From: a bacterium
Lineage (GTDB): Bacteria; Spirochaetota; JAHITG01
Reading direction: 5' to 3'
Length of the DNA: 9,720 bases
NCBI GenBank assembly: GCA_028711675.1
Contig: JAQTRT010000101.1
Coordinates: 1-9,720, forward strand
Shown here: one piece after another, positions 1-6,255 of the stretch
Layout of the letters: the number at the start of each line of letters is the position of its first letter
How positions within the stretch are numbered: the first letter of the stretch is position 1
Translations under genes and position numbers: made by a program
The notes under the pieces: generated by a model
The model's input: only the letters and a program-made list of their open reading frames with translations
Database searches by the model: none
What the model was told of the DNA's origin: nothing

Positions 1-1
1 T

Positions 2-616
2 GTCTTCAGCCTGGAAATGTCCGCAGAGCATCTCATCATGAGGCTCCTGGGCTCCCAGGCAAAGGTGGACATTAAGAACCTGAGGACCGGTATCCTGAGT
101 TCGACGGACTGGACCGCCCTGATGGACGCGGCACCTCAGCTCCACGACGCTCCGATCTATATTGATGAGACACCCAACATCAGCCTGATGGAGCTCCGCG
201 CCAAGGCAAGACGCGCTGTTTCCAAATATAATCTGAGACTGCTTATCGTGGATTATCTTCAGCTCATCACCCTGAACACCAGGAGGGAGAACAAACAGCA
301 GGAGATCAGTGAAATATCGGGGTCCCTGAAAGCCCTGGCCAGGGAACTGAAAATACCCATCCTTGCCTTATCTCAGCTGAGGCGTCTTGCCAATGAGGAT
401 GAGAAACCGCAGTTATCCGACCTCAGGGAATCGGGCGCCATTGAACAGGATGCCGATGTCGTGATTTTCATCCACAGCGGCGCGGAGGAAACAGAAAAGG
501 ACACCCATGTCGTGGACCTGATCGTATCCAAGCAGAGGAACGGCCCTACAGGCATGGTGGAAGCGCTGTTCCTGAAGAAATACACCAAATTCGTCAATTA
601 TCAAAGAAATGAATAA
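2..616 (+). CDS. dnaB: Replicative DNA helicase DnaB, C-terminal part (5' end outside window)
   Basis: This is the C-terminal RecA-like motor of the hexameric helicase that unwinds DNA at the replication fork. The frame is open from base 2, where VFSLEMSAEHL matches the DnaB motif just after Walker A, so the N-terminal domain and the P-loop lie upstream. Counting from the Met at base 17, Walker B is LLIVDYLQLI (75-84), the switch strand is ALSQLRR (117-123), DLRESGAIEQDADVV (135-149) is the DnaB signature, and SKQRNGPTG (171-179) carries the Lys and Arg-finger residues. The stop at 614-616 fits the usual DnaB C-terminus, so nothing is lost at this end. No intein is visible in the part seen. 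The Met at 17 is internal, not the start. mlaE begins 17 bases downstream, which suggests cotranscription. Family identity is very secure. Confidence 0.96.
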   Translation, partial: VFSLEMSAEHLIMRLLGSQAKVDIKNLRTGILSSTDWTALMDAAPQLHDAPIYIDETPNISLMELRAKARRAVSKYNLRLLIVDYLQLITLNTRRENKQQEISEISGSLKALARELKIPILALSQLRRLANEDEKPQLSDLRESGAIEQDADVVIFIHSGAEETEKDTHVVDLIVSKQRNGPTGMVEALFLKKYTKFVNYQRNE

Positions 617-633
617 CAACAGGGATTAATAAA

Positions 634-1416
634 ATGTTTATCGCTCTCGGCACATATGTCATGAAATTTTTTAACGAGATCGGCAAGATATCACAGCTGA
701 CCCGTGATACGTTCAAATGGATGTTCCGGAAACCCTTCGACGTGAAGAATATCGTGAGCCAGATGGTCCATATCGGGTACAACTCCATCCCCGTGACCCT
801 TATCACGTCTTTGTTCACGGGAATGGTCTTCGCCCTCCAGACGGGACTGAGCCTGGAAGTAAAACTGAAAGGCACATCCCAGTTCGTGGGAGGCGTCCTG
901 ATCATTGCCCTGGTCCGCGAGCTGGGGCCGGTCCTGACAGCCCTTATCATCGCCGGCCGCATCGGCTCTTCCATTGCGGCTGAGATCGGTACCATGAAAG
1001 TAACCGAACAGATCGATGCCCTGAAGACCCTGGCCACTAATCCGGTCCATTATCTCTCCGTTCCCCGTTTTCTGGCCCTGACCTTCATGATGCCGGCGTT
1101 AGTCCTGATGGCTGATTTCATCGGCTGGATCGGCGGAGGTTTCGTCTCCCTGGCAGAACTGAAAGTACCCTTGCTCACTTATTATTATAATTCCCAGTCT
1201 GCCCTGAGGATGGGAGACGTTTTCAGCGGACTGATCAAATCATCCGTGTTCGGGATGATCATTGCTGTTATCGGGTGCCACAAAGGATTCCAGACAGAAG
1301 GCGGGGCTGAAGGCGTCGGAAAATCGACCATCAGCTCTGTCGTTACATCATCCATGCTCATCCTTATTTCGGATTATTTTTTAACATCATTCCTGAATTT
1401 CGCCCTAAAAATATAA
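634..1416 (+). CDS. mlaE: MlaE-family ABC transporter permease (phospholipid transport)
   Basis: This is the inner-membrane permease of an MCE/Mla transporter, which moves phospholipids between the inner and outer membranes. The 260-residue length is typical. After an amphipathic N-terminus there are hydrophobic segments at about 48-72, 84-115, 145-172, 197-215 and 235-258. The family signature is clear at 95-130: RELGPVLTALIIAGRIGSS followed by AAEIGTMKVTEQIDAL. A weak Shine-Dalgarno, AGGGA (621-625), lies 8 bases before the chosen ATG; an alternative ATG at 661 would shorten the N-terminal helix and has no better site. The ATPase gene starts 4 bases after the stop. Substrate (phospholipid or another lipid) and transport direction cannot be read from sequence. 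The family call is secure; the exact physiological role is inferred from homologues. Confidence 0.94.
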   Translation: MFIALGTYVMKFFNEIGKISQLTRDTFKWMFRKPFDVKNIVSQMVHIGYNSIPVTLITSLFTGMVFALQTGLSLEVKLKGTSQFVGGVLIIALVRELGPVLTALIIAGRIGSSIAAEIGTMKVTEQIDALKTLATNPVHYLSVPRFLALTFMMPALVLMADFIGWIGGGFVSLAELKVPLLTYYYNSQSALRMGDVFSGLIKSSVFGMIIAVIGCHKGFQTEGGAEGVGKSTISSVVTSSMLILISDYFLTSFLNFALKI

Positions 1417-1420
1417 AAAA

Positions 1421-2188
1421 ATGGAAAACCAGAAAAAAATAAAGATCAAGATCAGGAACCTCTGGAAAAAACTGGCGGCCAAGACCGTGCTGAAAGGCCT
1501 GGACCTGGACATCTATGAAGGCGAGTCGGTTGTCATCATAGGCCGCAGCGGTGAAGGCAAGAGCGTTCTGCTGAAGCATATCGCCAGCCTTCTCCGGCCG
1601 GACGAGGGAGAGATACATATCGACGACAAGGAGATCACAAGCCTCAATGACCAGATGCTCACAGAAGTCATGATGAAGATCGGGATGGTCTTTCAAAACG
1701 CCGCTCTGTTCGACTCCCTGGACGTGGATAACAACGTGGGCTTTTTTATGTACCGGTACAGGAAGGACCTGACCCCGGAAAAGATCCGGGAGATCGTGAA
1801 GGAAAAACTGGCCCTTGTGGAATTAAGGGACATCATGCATCTTAAACCCGCGGAACTCTCCGGCGGCATGAAAAAAAGGGTCGGCCTGGCCAGGGCCATT
1901 GCCGTGGAACCTCAGATCATCCTCTATGACGAGCCCACTACCGGCCTGGACCCCATCACGGCCGACGCCATCAACAATCTCATCATCAACGCGAAGAAAA
2001 AACTGAACGTCACGTCCATTGTCGTGACGCACGATATGGTCAGTGCTTATAAGATCGCCGACCGGATAGCCATGCTGTATGACGGTAAAATAATTTTTTC
2101 CGGCACGCCTGACGAGATCAAATCAACGGATAATCCCTTTGTCCAGCAGTTCATCAACGGCCGGGCGGAAGGACCCATCTCGGCATAG
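1421..2188 (+). CDS. mlaF: MlaF-family ABC transporter ATP-binding protein
   Basis: This is the cytoplasmic ATPase that powers the MlaE permease. All nucleotide-binding motifs are intact: Walker A GRSGEGKS (41-48), Q-loop FQNAALFDSL (91-100, Q92), ABC signature LSGGM (146-150), Walker B IILYDEP (166-172) and H-loop His204 in VTHD. The C-terminal tail, FVQQFINGRAEGPI, resembles the MlaF tail that contacts the partner subunit. At 255 residues it is close to the usual length. The start is 4 bases after the mlaE stop, and the bases before it are almost only A and T with no Shine-Dalgarno, so translation probably depends on coupling to mlaE. No MlaB (STAS-domain) gene follows, although MlaB stabilises MlaF in Escherichia coli. 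Identity is secure. Confidence 0.95.
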   Translation: MENQKKIKIKIRNLWKKLAAKTVLKGLDLDIYEGESVVIIGRSGEGKSVLLKHIASLLRPDEGEIHIDDKEITSLNDQMLTEVMMKIGMVFQNAALFDSLDVDNNVGFFMYRYRKDLTPEKIREIVKEKLALVELRDIMHLKPAELSGGMKKRVGLARAIAVEPQIILYDEPTTGLDPITADAINNLIINAKKKLNVTSIVVTHDMVSAYKIADRIAMLYDGKIIFSGTPDEIKSTDNPFVQQFINGRAEGPISA

Positions 2189-2201
2189 GATAAAGAGCGT
2201 T

Positions 2202-2218
2202 CTTTTACGGTGTAAAAG
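2202..2218. repeat. Perfect 7-bp inverted repeat between mlaF and mlaD
   Basis: CTTTTAC (2202-2208) and GTAAAAG (2212-2218) are exact reverse complements separated by GGT. The repeat sits in the 79-base gap before mlaD, the longest gap within the mla genes. It could be a small mRNA hairpin or a protein-binding dyad. It is not a convincing terminator: the stem is AT-rich and no run of T follows. Function is unknown. Confidence 0.4.
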
Positions 2219-2254
2219 TCAAGGACAGGATCCGCATTTCATCCGTACCCATCC

Positions 2255-2260
2255 AAGGAG
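2255..2260 (+). promoter_or_regulatory. Ribosome-binding site of mlaD
   Basis: AAGGAG lies 7 bases before the ATG at 2268. It fixes the mlaD start and contrasts with mlaF and radA in the same cluster, which have no recognisable site. Confidence 0.75.
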
Positions 2261-2267
2261 TTAATTT

Positions 2268-3197
2268 ATGAAATTAACCAATGAAACAAAATTAGGCATT
2301 GTTGTTTCGGCTGTCGCCATCATTTTTATCCTCATTGTCATCTTTCTCGGTAAATTAAATTTTTCCGAGAAAGGATATACCCTGAAGGTCCGGTTCACCT
2401 TTGTGGGAGACCTTAAAATGGACGCGCCGGTTATTTTTGCCGGCGGTATCCGGGTGGGTAAAGTGGTCAATATCCAGCCGCTCAAGGACCTCGTGGAAGT
2501 GACCATCCAGATCAACAAGAACTTCAGGATAAAATCAGGGAACGAGATCGTTATTTATACTCAGGGCTTGCTGGGAGAGAAATACATCAACATCAACGGC
2601 TATGACGGACCGGGAGAATTATTGAAGGACGGGGATATCGTCACAGGAGTGGACCCCGTGAGCCTGGACGCCATGTCCATCAAGATGGTAAAACTCATGA
2701 AAGGAGTATTCGGCCCCACCCTGACCGATGAAGAGGTAAAACGGTCGTTCTCCAGCCTTTTTAATAATGCAGGCGATTTCGCCTATAACCTGGATATGCT
2801 GATCAAGGAGAACAGGCAGAATATCTTCGTGACCATTAAGAATTTAAAATCCACGGCAGAGGCCCTTGACCTGAATTTATCCTCTGTCCTGAAAGAGATA
2901 TCAGGGCTTTCCAAGGATATCGCACAGATATCCCAGGAGAACCAGGAGAGCATCAACAAGACCATCAAGAACCTGGAGACAACCTCCAAACAGCTGAACG
3001 CCACTATCACGGAACTGCAGCGTTCCAGCGAGAACCTGGAAAAGATCACTTCAGCCGTTAAAAACCGGGAAGGGACCATCGGCAAGCTCATCTATGAAAA
3101 AAGGCTGTACGATTCCCTCCTGATCACATCCAAGAATCTGGAGATATTCAGCCAGCAAATCAGCAAGAATCCAAGGTCCCTCTTATTCGGCAAATAA
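2268..3197 (+). CDS. mlaD: MlaD/MCE-domain lipid-binding protein
   Basis: This is the periplasmic, membrane-anchored MCE subunit that forms a ring on the MlaE-MlaF complex and passes lipid across the envelope. A single uncleaved hydrophobic segment lies at about 9-29 (LGIVVSAVAIIFILIVIFLG). The MCE domain follows at about 37-112 and contains FAGGIRVGKVVNI (57-69) and the GLLGEKYININ strand (100-110). From about 155 to 265 the sequence is long, polar, Asn/Lys/Glu-rich and probably helical or coiled coil. A GTIGKLIYEKRLYDSL element (269-284), common in MCE proteins, and a short tail end the protein. At 309 residues it is longer than E. coli MlaD (about 180) and resembles the tailed single-MCE proteins of other diderms. 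No gene for the periplasmic carrier MlaC is adjacent. The family is secure; the helical tail is my reading of composition. Confidence 0.93.
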   Translation: MKLTNETKLGIVVSAVAIIFILIVIFLGKLNFSEKGYTLKVRFTFVGDLKMDAPVIFAGGIRVGKVVNIQPLKDLVEVTIQINKNFRIKSGNEIVIYTQGLLGEKYININGYDGPGELLKDGDIVTGVDPVSLDAMSIKMVKLMKGVFGPTLTDEEVKRSFSSLFNNAGDFAYNLDMLIKENRQNIFVTIKNLKSTAEALDLNLSSVLKEISGLSKDIAQISQENQESINKTIKNLETTSKQLNATITELQRSSENLEKITSAVKNREGTIGKLIYEKRLYDSLLITSKNLEIFSQQISKNPRSLLFGK

Positions 3198-3200
3198 AGA

Positions 3201-4580
3201 ATGAAAAAAACGAAATTCAAAACACTGTACCTCTGTTCCGGCTGCGGATACCAGAGTACAAAATGGCTGGGCCGCTGCCCCGGCTGCAATGAATGGAATA
3301 CATTCACCGAAGAGGTCGTCAGCGAACGGAAGGTCCGGCCCCGGCCTGAAAAAGGCAGCCGGAATATCATGCTGCTGGACGAAGTGGCCACGGCCAAGGT
3401 AACGCGGAAACAGAGCGGCTTGCCTGAATTTGACCGGCTTATGGGAGGCGGCGTGGTACCGGGGTCCGTCATCCTCATGAGCGGGGAACCCGGTATAGGA
3501 AAGTCCACTCTCCTGCTTCAGCTGGCCCATCTGTACAGCCGGGAAGAGAAGGTCCTGTATGTATCAGGCGAGGAATCCGAGGAACAGGTCAAGCTGAGGG
3601 CTGACCGTCTTCATTTAAAGAGCCGGAACCTGTATATCCTGACAGAGACGGATATCCAGCTTGTCCAGGAGCATATCAAAACCCTGAAACCAGTGATCAC
3701 CATCATCGATTCCATCCAGACCATGCGCCATAGCGAGCTGGAAACCCTGACCGGCGCTGTCACACAGATCAGGGAATGCACAGCCCTTCTGATGCAGACA
3801 GCCAAAGAAGAGAACACAGGCTTGTTCCTGGTGGGGCATATCACCAAGGAAGGAGCCATTGCCGGCCCCAAGATCCTGGAGCATATGGTGGATGTCGTCC
3901 TGTACATGGAAGGGGATAAGAACCTGGAATACAGGATCGTCAAGAGCAATAAAAACCGGTACGGCTCCACTTTCGAAATAGCTGTTTTCGAGATGAGCTC
4001 AGCCGGATTAACGGAAGTAAAGAACCCGTCCTCTTATTTTATAGACAGCGCGGAAAAAGCCATGCCCGGTTCCAGCATCGTGACCGTGATGGAAGGGACA
4101 AGGCCCCTTCTCATCGAACTCCAGTCCCTCGTCACACCGTCAAACATGCCTTATCCCCGCCGGGTCTCGGAAGGCGTTGATTACAATAAGATCCTTCTTA
4201 TCGCAGCCATCCTGGAAAAACTTCTGGGCGTTAAGCTCAATACACAGGAGATATACATTAAAGTAGTGGGAGGGCTCCGCATTCAGGAACCGGCCATTGA
4301 CCTGGGCATCGCCATGGCCATGCTTTCCAGTTACAGGAATACAGCCATTGTTCCCCATACGGTCTTCATCGGCGAGATCGGATTGACCGGTGAGATCAGG
4401 CCTGTCCCTTACATGGAACAGAGGCTGAATGAGGTCCGAAAACTTTCTTTTCAACGGGCTGTCATTCCCTCGGCCAACAAAAAGAAACTGTCGAAAAAAT
4501 ACGAGGGTCTGGAAATCATGGATATGCATTATATCACAGATCTTTACAAGGTCCTTCCCAAAGGAGAGGGTCCTTCCTAA
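3201..4580 (+). CDS. radA: DNA repair protein RadA (Sms)
   Basis: RadA is a RecA-like hexameric ATPase that promotes branch migration and processing of recombination intermediates. All expected parts are present: a C4 zinc finger at the N-terminus (Cys12, Cys15, Cys26, Cys29), Walker A GEPGIGKS (95-102), Walker B region VITIIDSIQT (165-174), the diagnostic KNRYGS motif (251-256), and a C-terminal Lon-protease-like domain from about 285 onward with GVDYNK, GGLRIQEPAIDLGIAMA and GEIGLTGEIRPV. The 459-residue length is standard. The ATG is 3 bases after the mlaD stop with no real Shine-Dalgarno (only AAAGA just before it), so coupling to mlaD is likely. A tie to the mla genes is positional only. 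Identity is very secure. Confidence 0.97.
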   Translation: MKKTKFKTLYLCSGCGYQSTKWLGRCPGCNEWNTFTEEVVSERKVRPRPEKGSRNIMLLDEVATAKVTRKQSGLPEFDRLMGGGVVPGSVILMSGEPGIGKSTLLLQLAHLYSREEKVLYVSGEESEEQVKLRADRLHLKSRNLYILTETDIQLVQEHIKTLKPVITIIDSIQTMRHSELETLTGAVTQIRECTALLMQTAKEENTGLFLVGHITKEGAIAGPKILEHMVDVVLYMEGDKNLEYRIVKSNKNRYGSTFEIAVFEMSSAGLTEVKNPSSYFIDSAEKAMPGSSIVTVMEGTRPLLIELQSLVTPSNMPYPRRVSEGVDYNKILLIAAILEKLLGVKLNTQEIYIKVVGGLRIQEPAIDLGIAMAMLSSYRNTAIVPHTVFIGEIGLTGEIRPVPYMEQRLNEVRKLSFQRAVIPSANKKKLSKKYEGLEIMDMHYITDLYKVLPKGEGPS

Positions 4581-4654
4581 GCCACGCGAGAGCGCGGCAG
4601 AAAGGACGTGAAGCGGTCTTTATCTTATAAAATAATTCAGACAGGAGGTCTTTC
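4581..4654 (+). promoter_or_regulatory. radA-carD spacer with possible weak promoter
   Basis: This 74-base gap separates the dnaB-mla-radA run from carD. It holds a short GC-rich dyad (CGCG-AGAG-CGCG near 4584-4595), an imperfect stem between AAAGGAC and GTCTTT, and an AT-rich TATAAAAT stretch that could act as a -10. No good -35 is evident, and no stem followed by a T-run is present, so neither promoter nor terminator can be asserted. carD may be read through from radA. Confidence 0.2.
4643..4648 (+). promoter_or_regulatory. Strong ribosome-binding site of carD
   Basis: AGGAGG lies 6 bases before the ATG at 4655. It is the best functional Shine-Dalgarno in the window, which suggests high expression, as expected for an abundant RNA polymerase-binding factor. 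Confidence 0.8.
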
Positions 4655-5131
4655 ATGTACAAAATAAATGATGCGGTCGTATACCCCACCCATGGTGTCG
4701 GTAAGATCGTAAAAATAGAAAAACAGCTGATCCTGGAAAAGAGGATAAAATATTATATTATTGAATTTATCAATAATAACATCAAGATCATGGTACCGGT
4801 AGAGAAGAGCGATGAGATCGGTATCAGGCCTGTCATTAAGAACTCCAAGATCATCAAGGTCCTGAAGATACTGAAAGAACGCGCTGCCGCTTTTGACGAT
4901 GACTGGAAGGCCCGTTTCCAGATCAACAACGATAAGATCAAGACAGGCTCGATCTTCGAGATCGCCCGTGTCGTTAAAGACCTGTATAAACGGAACAAGC
5001 GCAAAGAGCTGTCACTCATGGAGAGGAAACTGTATGATAATGCGTACAATCACCTCATCACGGAGATAGCCATTTCCAAGAAGGCCGCTTTTGAAAAGGT
5101 CGAAAAGATCATCAATAAGATACTCTCCTGA
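4655..5131 (+). CDS. carD: CarD/CdnL-family transcription regulator
   Basis: Proteins of this family bind the RNA polymerase beta subunit and stabilise open promoter complexes, notably at rRNA promoters. The N-terminal RNA polymerase-interacting Tudor-like domain spans about 1-60 and opens with the classic INDAVVYPTHGVGKI (4-18); KIMVPVEKSDEIGIRPV (44-60) completes it. The C-terminal helical domain (about 65-155) contains Trp84 in DDDWKARF, the position used by CarD to wedge the upstream edge of the transcription bubble. Basic residues KRNKRKELS (112-120) fit DNA contact. At 158 residues it is normal CdnL length, much shorter than Mfd (TRCF), which shares the N-terminal domain. It lies between radA and a yacL-like gene and is preceded by a very strong Shine-Dalgarno. 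A global role in growth-linked transcription is inferred from the family. Confidence 0.93.
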   Translation: MYKINDAVVYPTHGVGKIVKIEKQLILEKRIKYYIIEFINNNIKIMVPVEKSDEIGIRPVIKNSKIIKVLKILKERAAAFDDDWKARFQINNDKIKTGSIFEIARVVKDLYKRNKRKELSLMERKLYDNAYNHLITEIAISKKAAFEKVEKIINKILS

Positions 5132-5167
5132 AACTGCCAAACTTCCGTAAAAATACCGGAGAATAAA

Positions 5168-5241
5168 AGGAGGTAAAAACGCGGATAAAAAGCCAAAAGA
5201 ACAAAAAGAGCTTGTCTTTTGAAATAAAAATATTATATTAA
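5168..5241 (+). other. Strong Shine-Dalgarno with no standard start codon; possible tiny frame
   Basis: AGGAGGT (5168-5174) is a near-perfect Shine-Dalgarno, yet no ATG, GTG or correctly placed TTG follows. Five to seven bases downstream is ACG (5179-5181), which opens a 20-codon Lys-rich frame ending at TAA 5239-5241. It may be a decayed small gene, a non-canonical start, or chance in purine-rich DNA. I do not call it a gene. Confidence 0.15.
5212..5239 (+). promoter_or_regulatory. Candidate sigma70-type promoter for the PIN-TRAM/ispDF operon
   Basis: TTGTCT (5212-5217) and TATATT (5234-5239) are separated by 16 bases, inside the 143-base AT-rich gap after carD. A second TATATT lies at 5255-5260. 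The position, 35-60 bases before the ATG at 5275, is suitable. The rest of the gap (5132-5211) is A-rich with one weak dyad near 5143-5158 and no terminator. The -35 match is partial, so this is a suggestion only. Confidence 0.3.
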
Positions 5242-5274
5242 CTCGGTTATATCTTATATTAAAGAAGGTGTATT

Positions 5275-6255
5275 ATGTTATTCACGATCTTTGCTAATTT
5301 ACTGATCAGTTCGGTTTTAATCATTTCCAGTTTAAAATTCAAACCTGATTTTTTCATCACATCCATCATCATCAGCTCTCTCGTCTGGGTTTTCTCCTTC
5401 ATTTATTACAAACGCTTAAAAATACTGAAGGGAACGAACCTTTTCCTGAGCACGCTGGGGCTGATCATGGGTTACCTGATCGCCCGTTTCATCCTGTCCA
5501 TCCTGTCTCCCCTTACCGACCAGGCGGACCCTGACCTGTTTCCTTATCTCTCCATCGCTTTTTATATTTTTATCATGTATCTGGTCAGTTTTACCTTTTA
5601 CTGCAAGAGCCATGATCTTAAATTCGCAATGCCCGTGAAGGACGGGAAAGGCAAACAGGAAGGGAAAGAGGAAAATTACAAGGTCCTTGATACCAGCGTC
5701 ATCATCGACGGACGCATCGCGGACATCAGCGAAACAGGATTTCTGGAAGGCATCCTCATCATCCCCCGCTTTATCCTGAACGAACTCCAGCAGATCGCGG
5801 ACAGCTCGGACGGTTTGAAACGCCAGCGCGGCCGGAGAGGGCTGGACATCCTTAATAAAATGAAAAAAGGGGTGAAGTCCATCGTTCAGTTCGTGGAGGA
5901 TGATTTCTCGGATATTAAAGAAGTGGATGAAAAACTCATTTACCTGGCAAAAAAATTCAACGGCATGATCATCACCAACGATTTCAACCTGAATAAAGTA
6001 GCCCAGATCCACGGGATCCAGGTCCTGAACATCAATGAACTCGCCAACGCGGTCAAACCCATTGTGCTTCCCGGCGAACAGATGGAGATCCAGGTGATCA
6101 AAGAAGGGAAGGACTCCAATCAGGGTGTAGGATACCTGGAGGACGGGACCATGGTGGTCGTCGAGAACGGCCATCATTACATCGGCAAGAAGATCGATGT
6201 GGTCGTGACCAGTATCCTGCAGACCACGGCAGGCAGGATGATCTTCGCTAAATGA
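5275..6255 (+). CDS. yacL: Membrane-anchored PIN-TRAM domain protein (YacL family)
   Basis: This protein joins a membrane region to a PIN nuclease-like domain and a TRAM RNA-binding domain, the layout of YacL-type proteins. Four hydrophobic segments lie at about 2-20, 27-45, 57-79 and 91-109. A charged Lys/Glu linker (121-135) leads to the PIN domain (about 135-257), with acidic residues at the expected sites: Asp139 in LDTSVIIDGRI, Glu170 in ILNEL, Asp218 in VDEKL and Asp236 in TNDFNLNK. The acidic set looks complete, so RNase activity is plausible. The TRAM domain spans about 264-326. The site GAAGGTG (5264-5270) supports this ATG. The stop overlaps the ispDF start by 4 bases (ATGA), so the two are translationally coupled. 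The biological substrate is not known to me, and the gene symbol is by family resemblance. Confidence 0.9.
   Translation: MLFTIFANLLISSVLIISSLKFKPDFFITSIIISSLVWVFSFIYYKRLKILKGTNLFLSTLGLIMGYLIARFILSILSPLTDQADPDLFPYLSIAFYIFIMYLVSFTFYCKSHDLKFAMPVKDGKGKQEGKEENYKVLDTSVIIDGRIADISETGFLEGILIIPRFILNELQQIADSSDGLKRQRGRRGLDILNKMKKGVKSIVQFVEDDFSDIKEVDEKLIYLAKKFNGMIITNDFNLNKVAQIHGIQVLNINELANAVKPIVLPGEQMEIQVIKEGKDSNQGVGYLEDGTMVVVENGHHYIGKKIDVVVTSILQTTAGRMIFAK

Noticed and set aside
661..663. ATG at 661 as the mlaE start
   Set aside because: The ATG at 634 has AGGGA 8 bases upstream and keeps the N-terminal amphipathic segment; 661 has no better site.
594..1050. Antisense frames opposite dnaB end and mlaE
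   Set aside because: They lie opposite the conserved MlaE signature and have no protein-family features of their own.
4581..4630. Possible rho-independent terminator after radA
   Set aside because: The CGCG dyad has a 4-base stem and the AAAGGAC/GTCTTT stem is bulged; neither is followed by a proper T-run.
4747..5240. 14-base exact repeat AAAATATTATATTA at 4747-4760 and 5227-5240
   Set aside because: The first copy lies in carD coding sequence for KYYII. Both are low-complexity AT tracts, so coincidence is the simplest reading.
5416..6177. A 253-codon open frame on the - strand inside the PIN-TRAM gene
   Set aside because: The + strand frame has clear PIN and TRAM motifs. The antisense translation is rich in Asp, His, Phe and Val in a pattern typical of a shadow frame.
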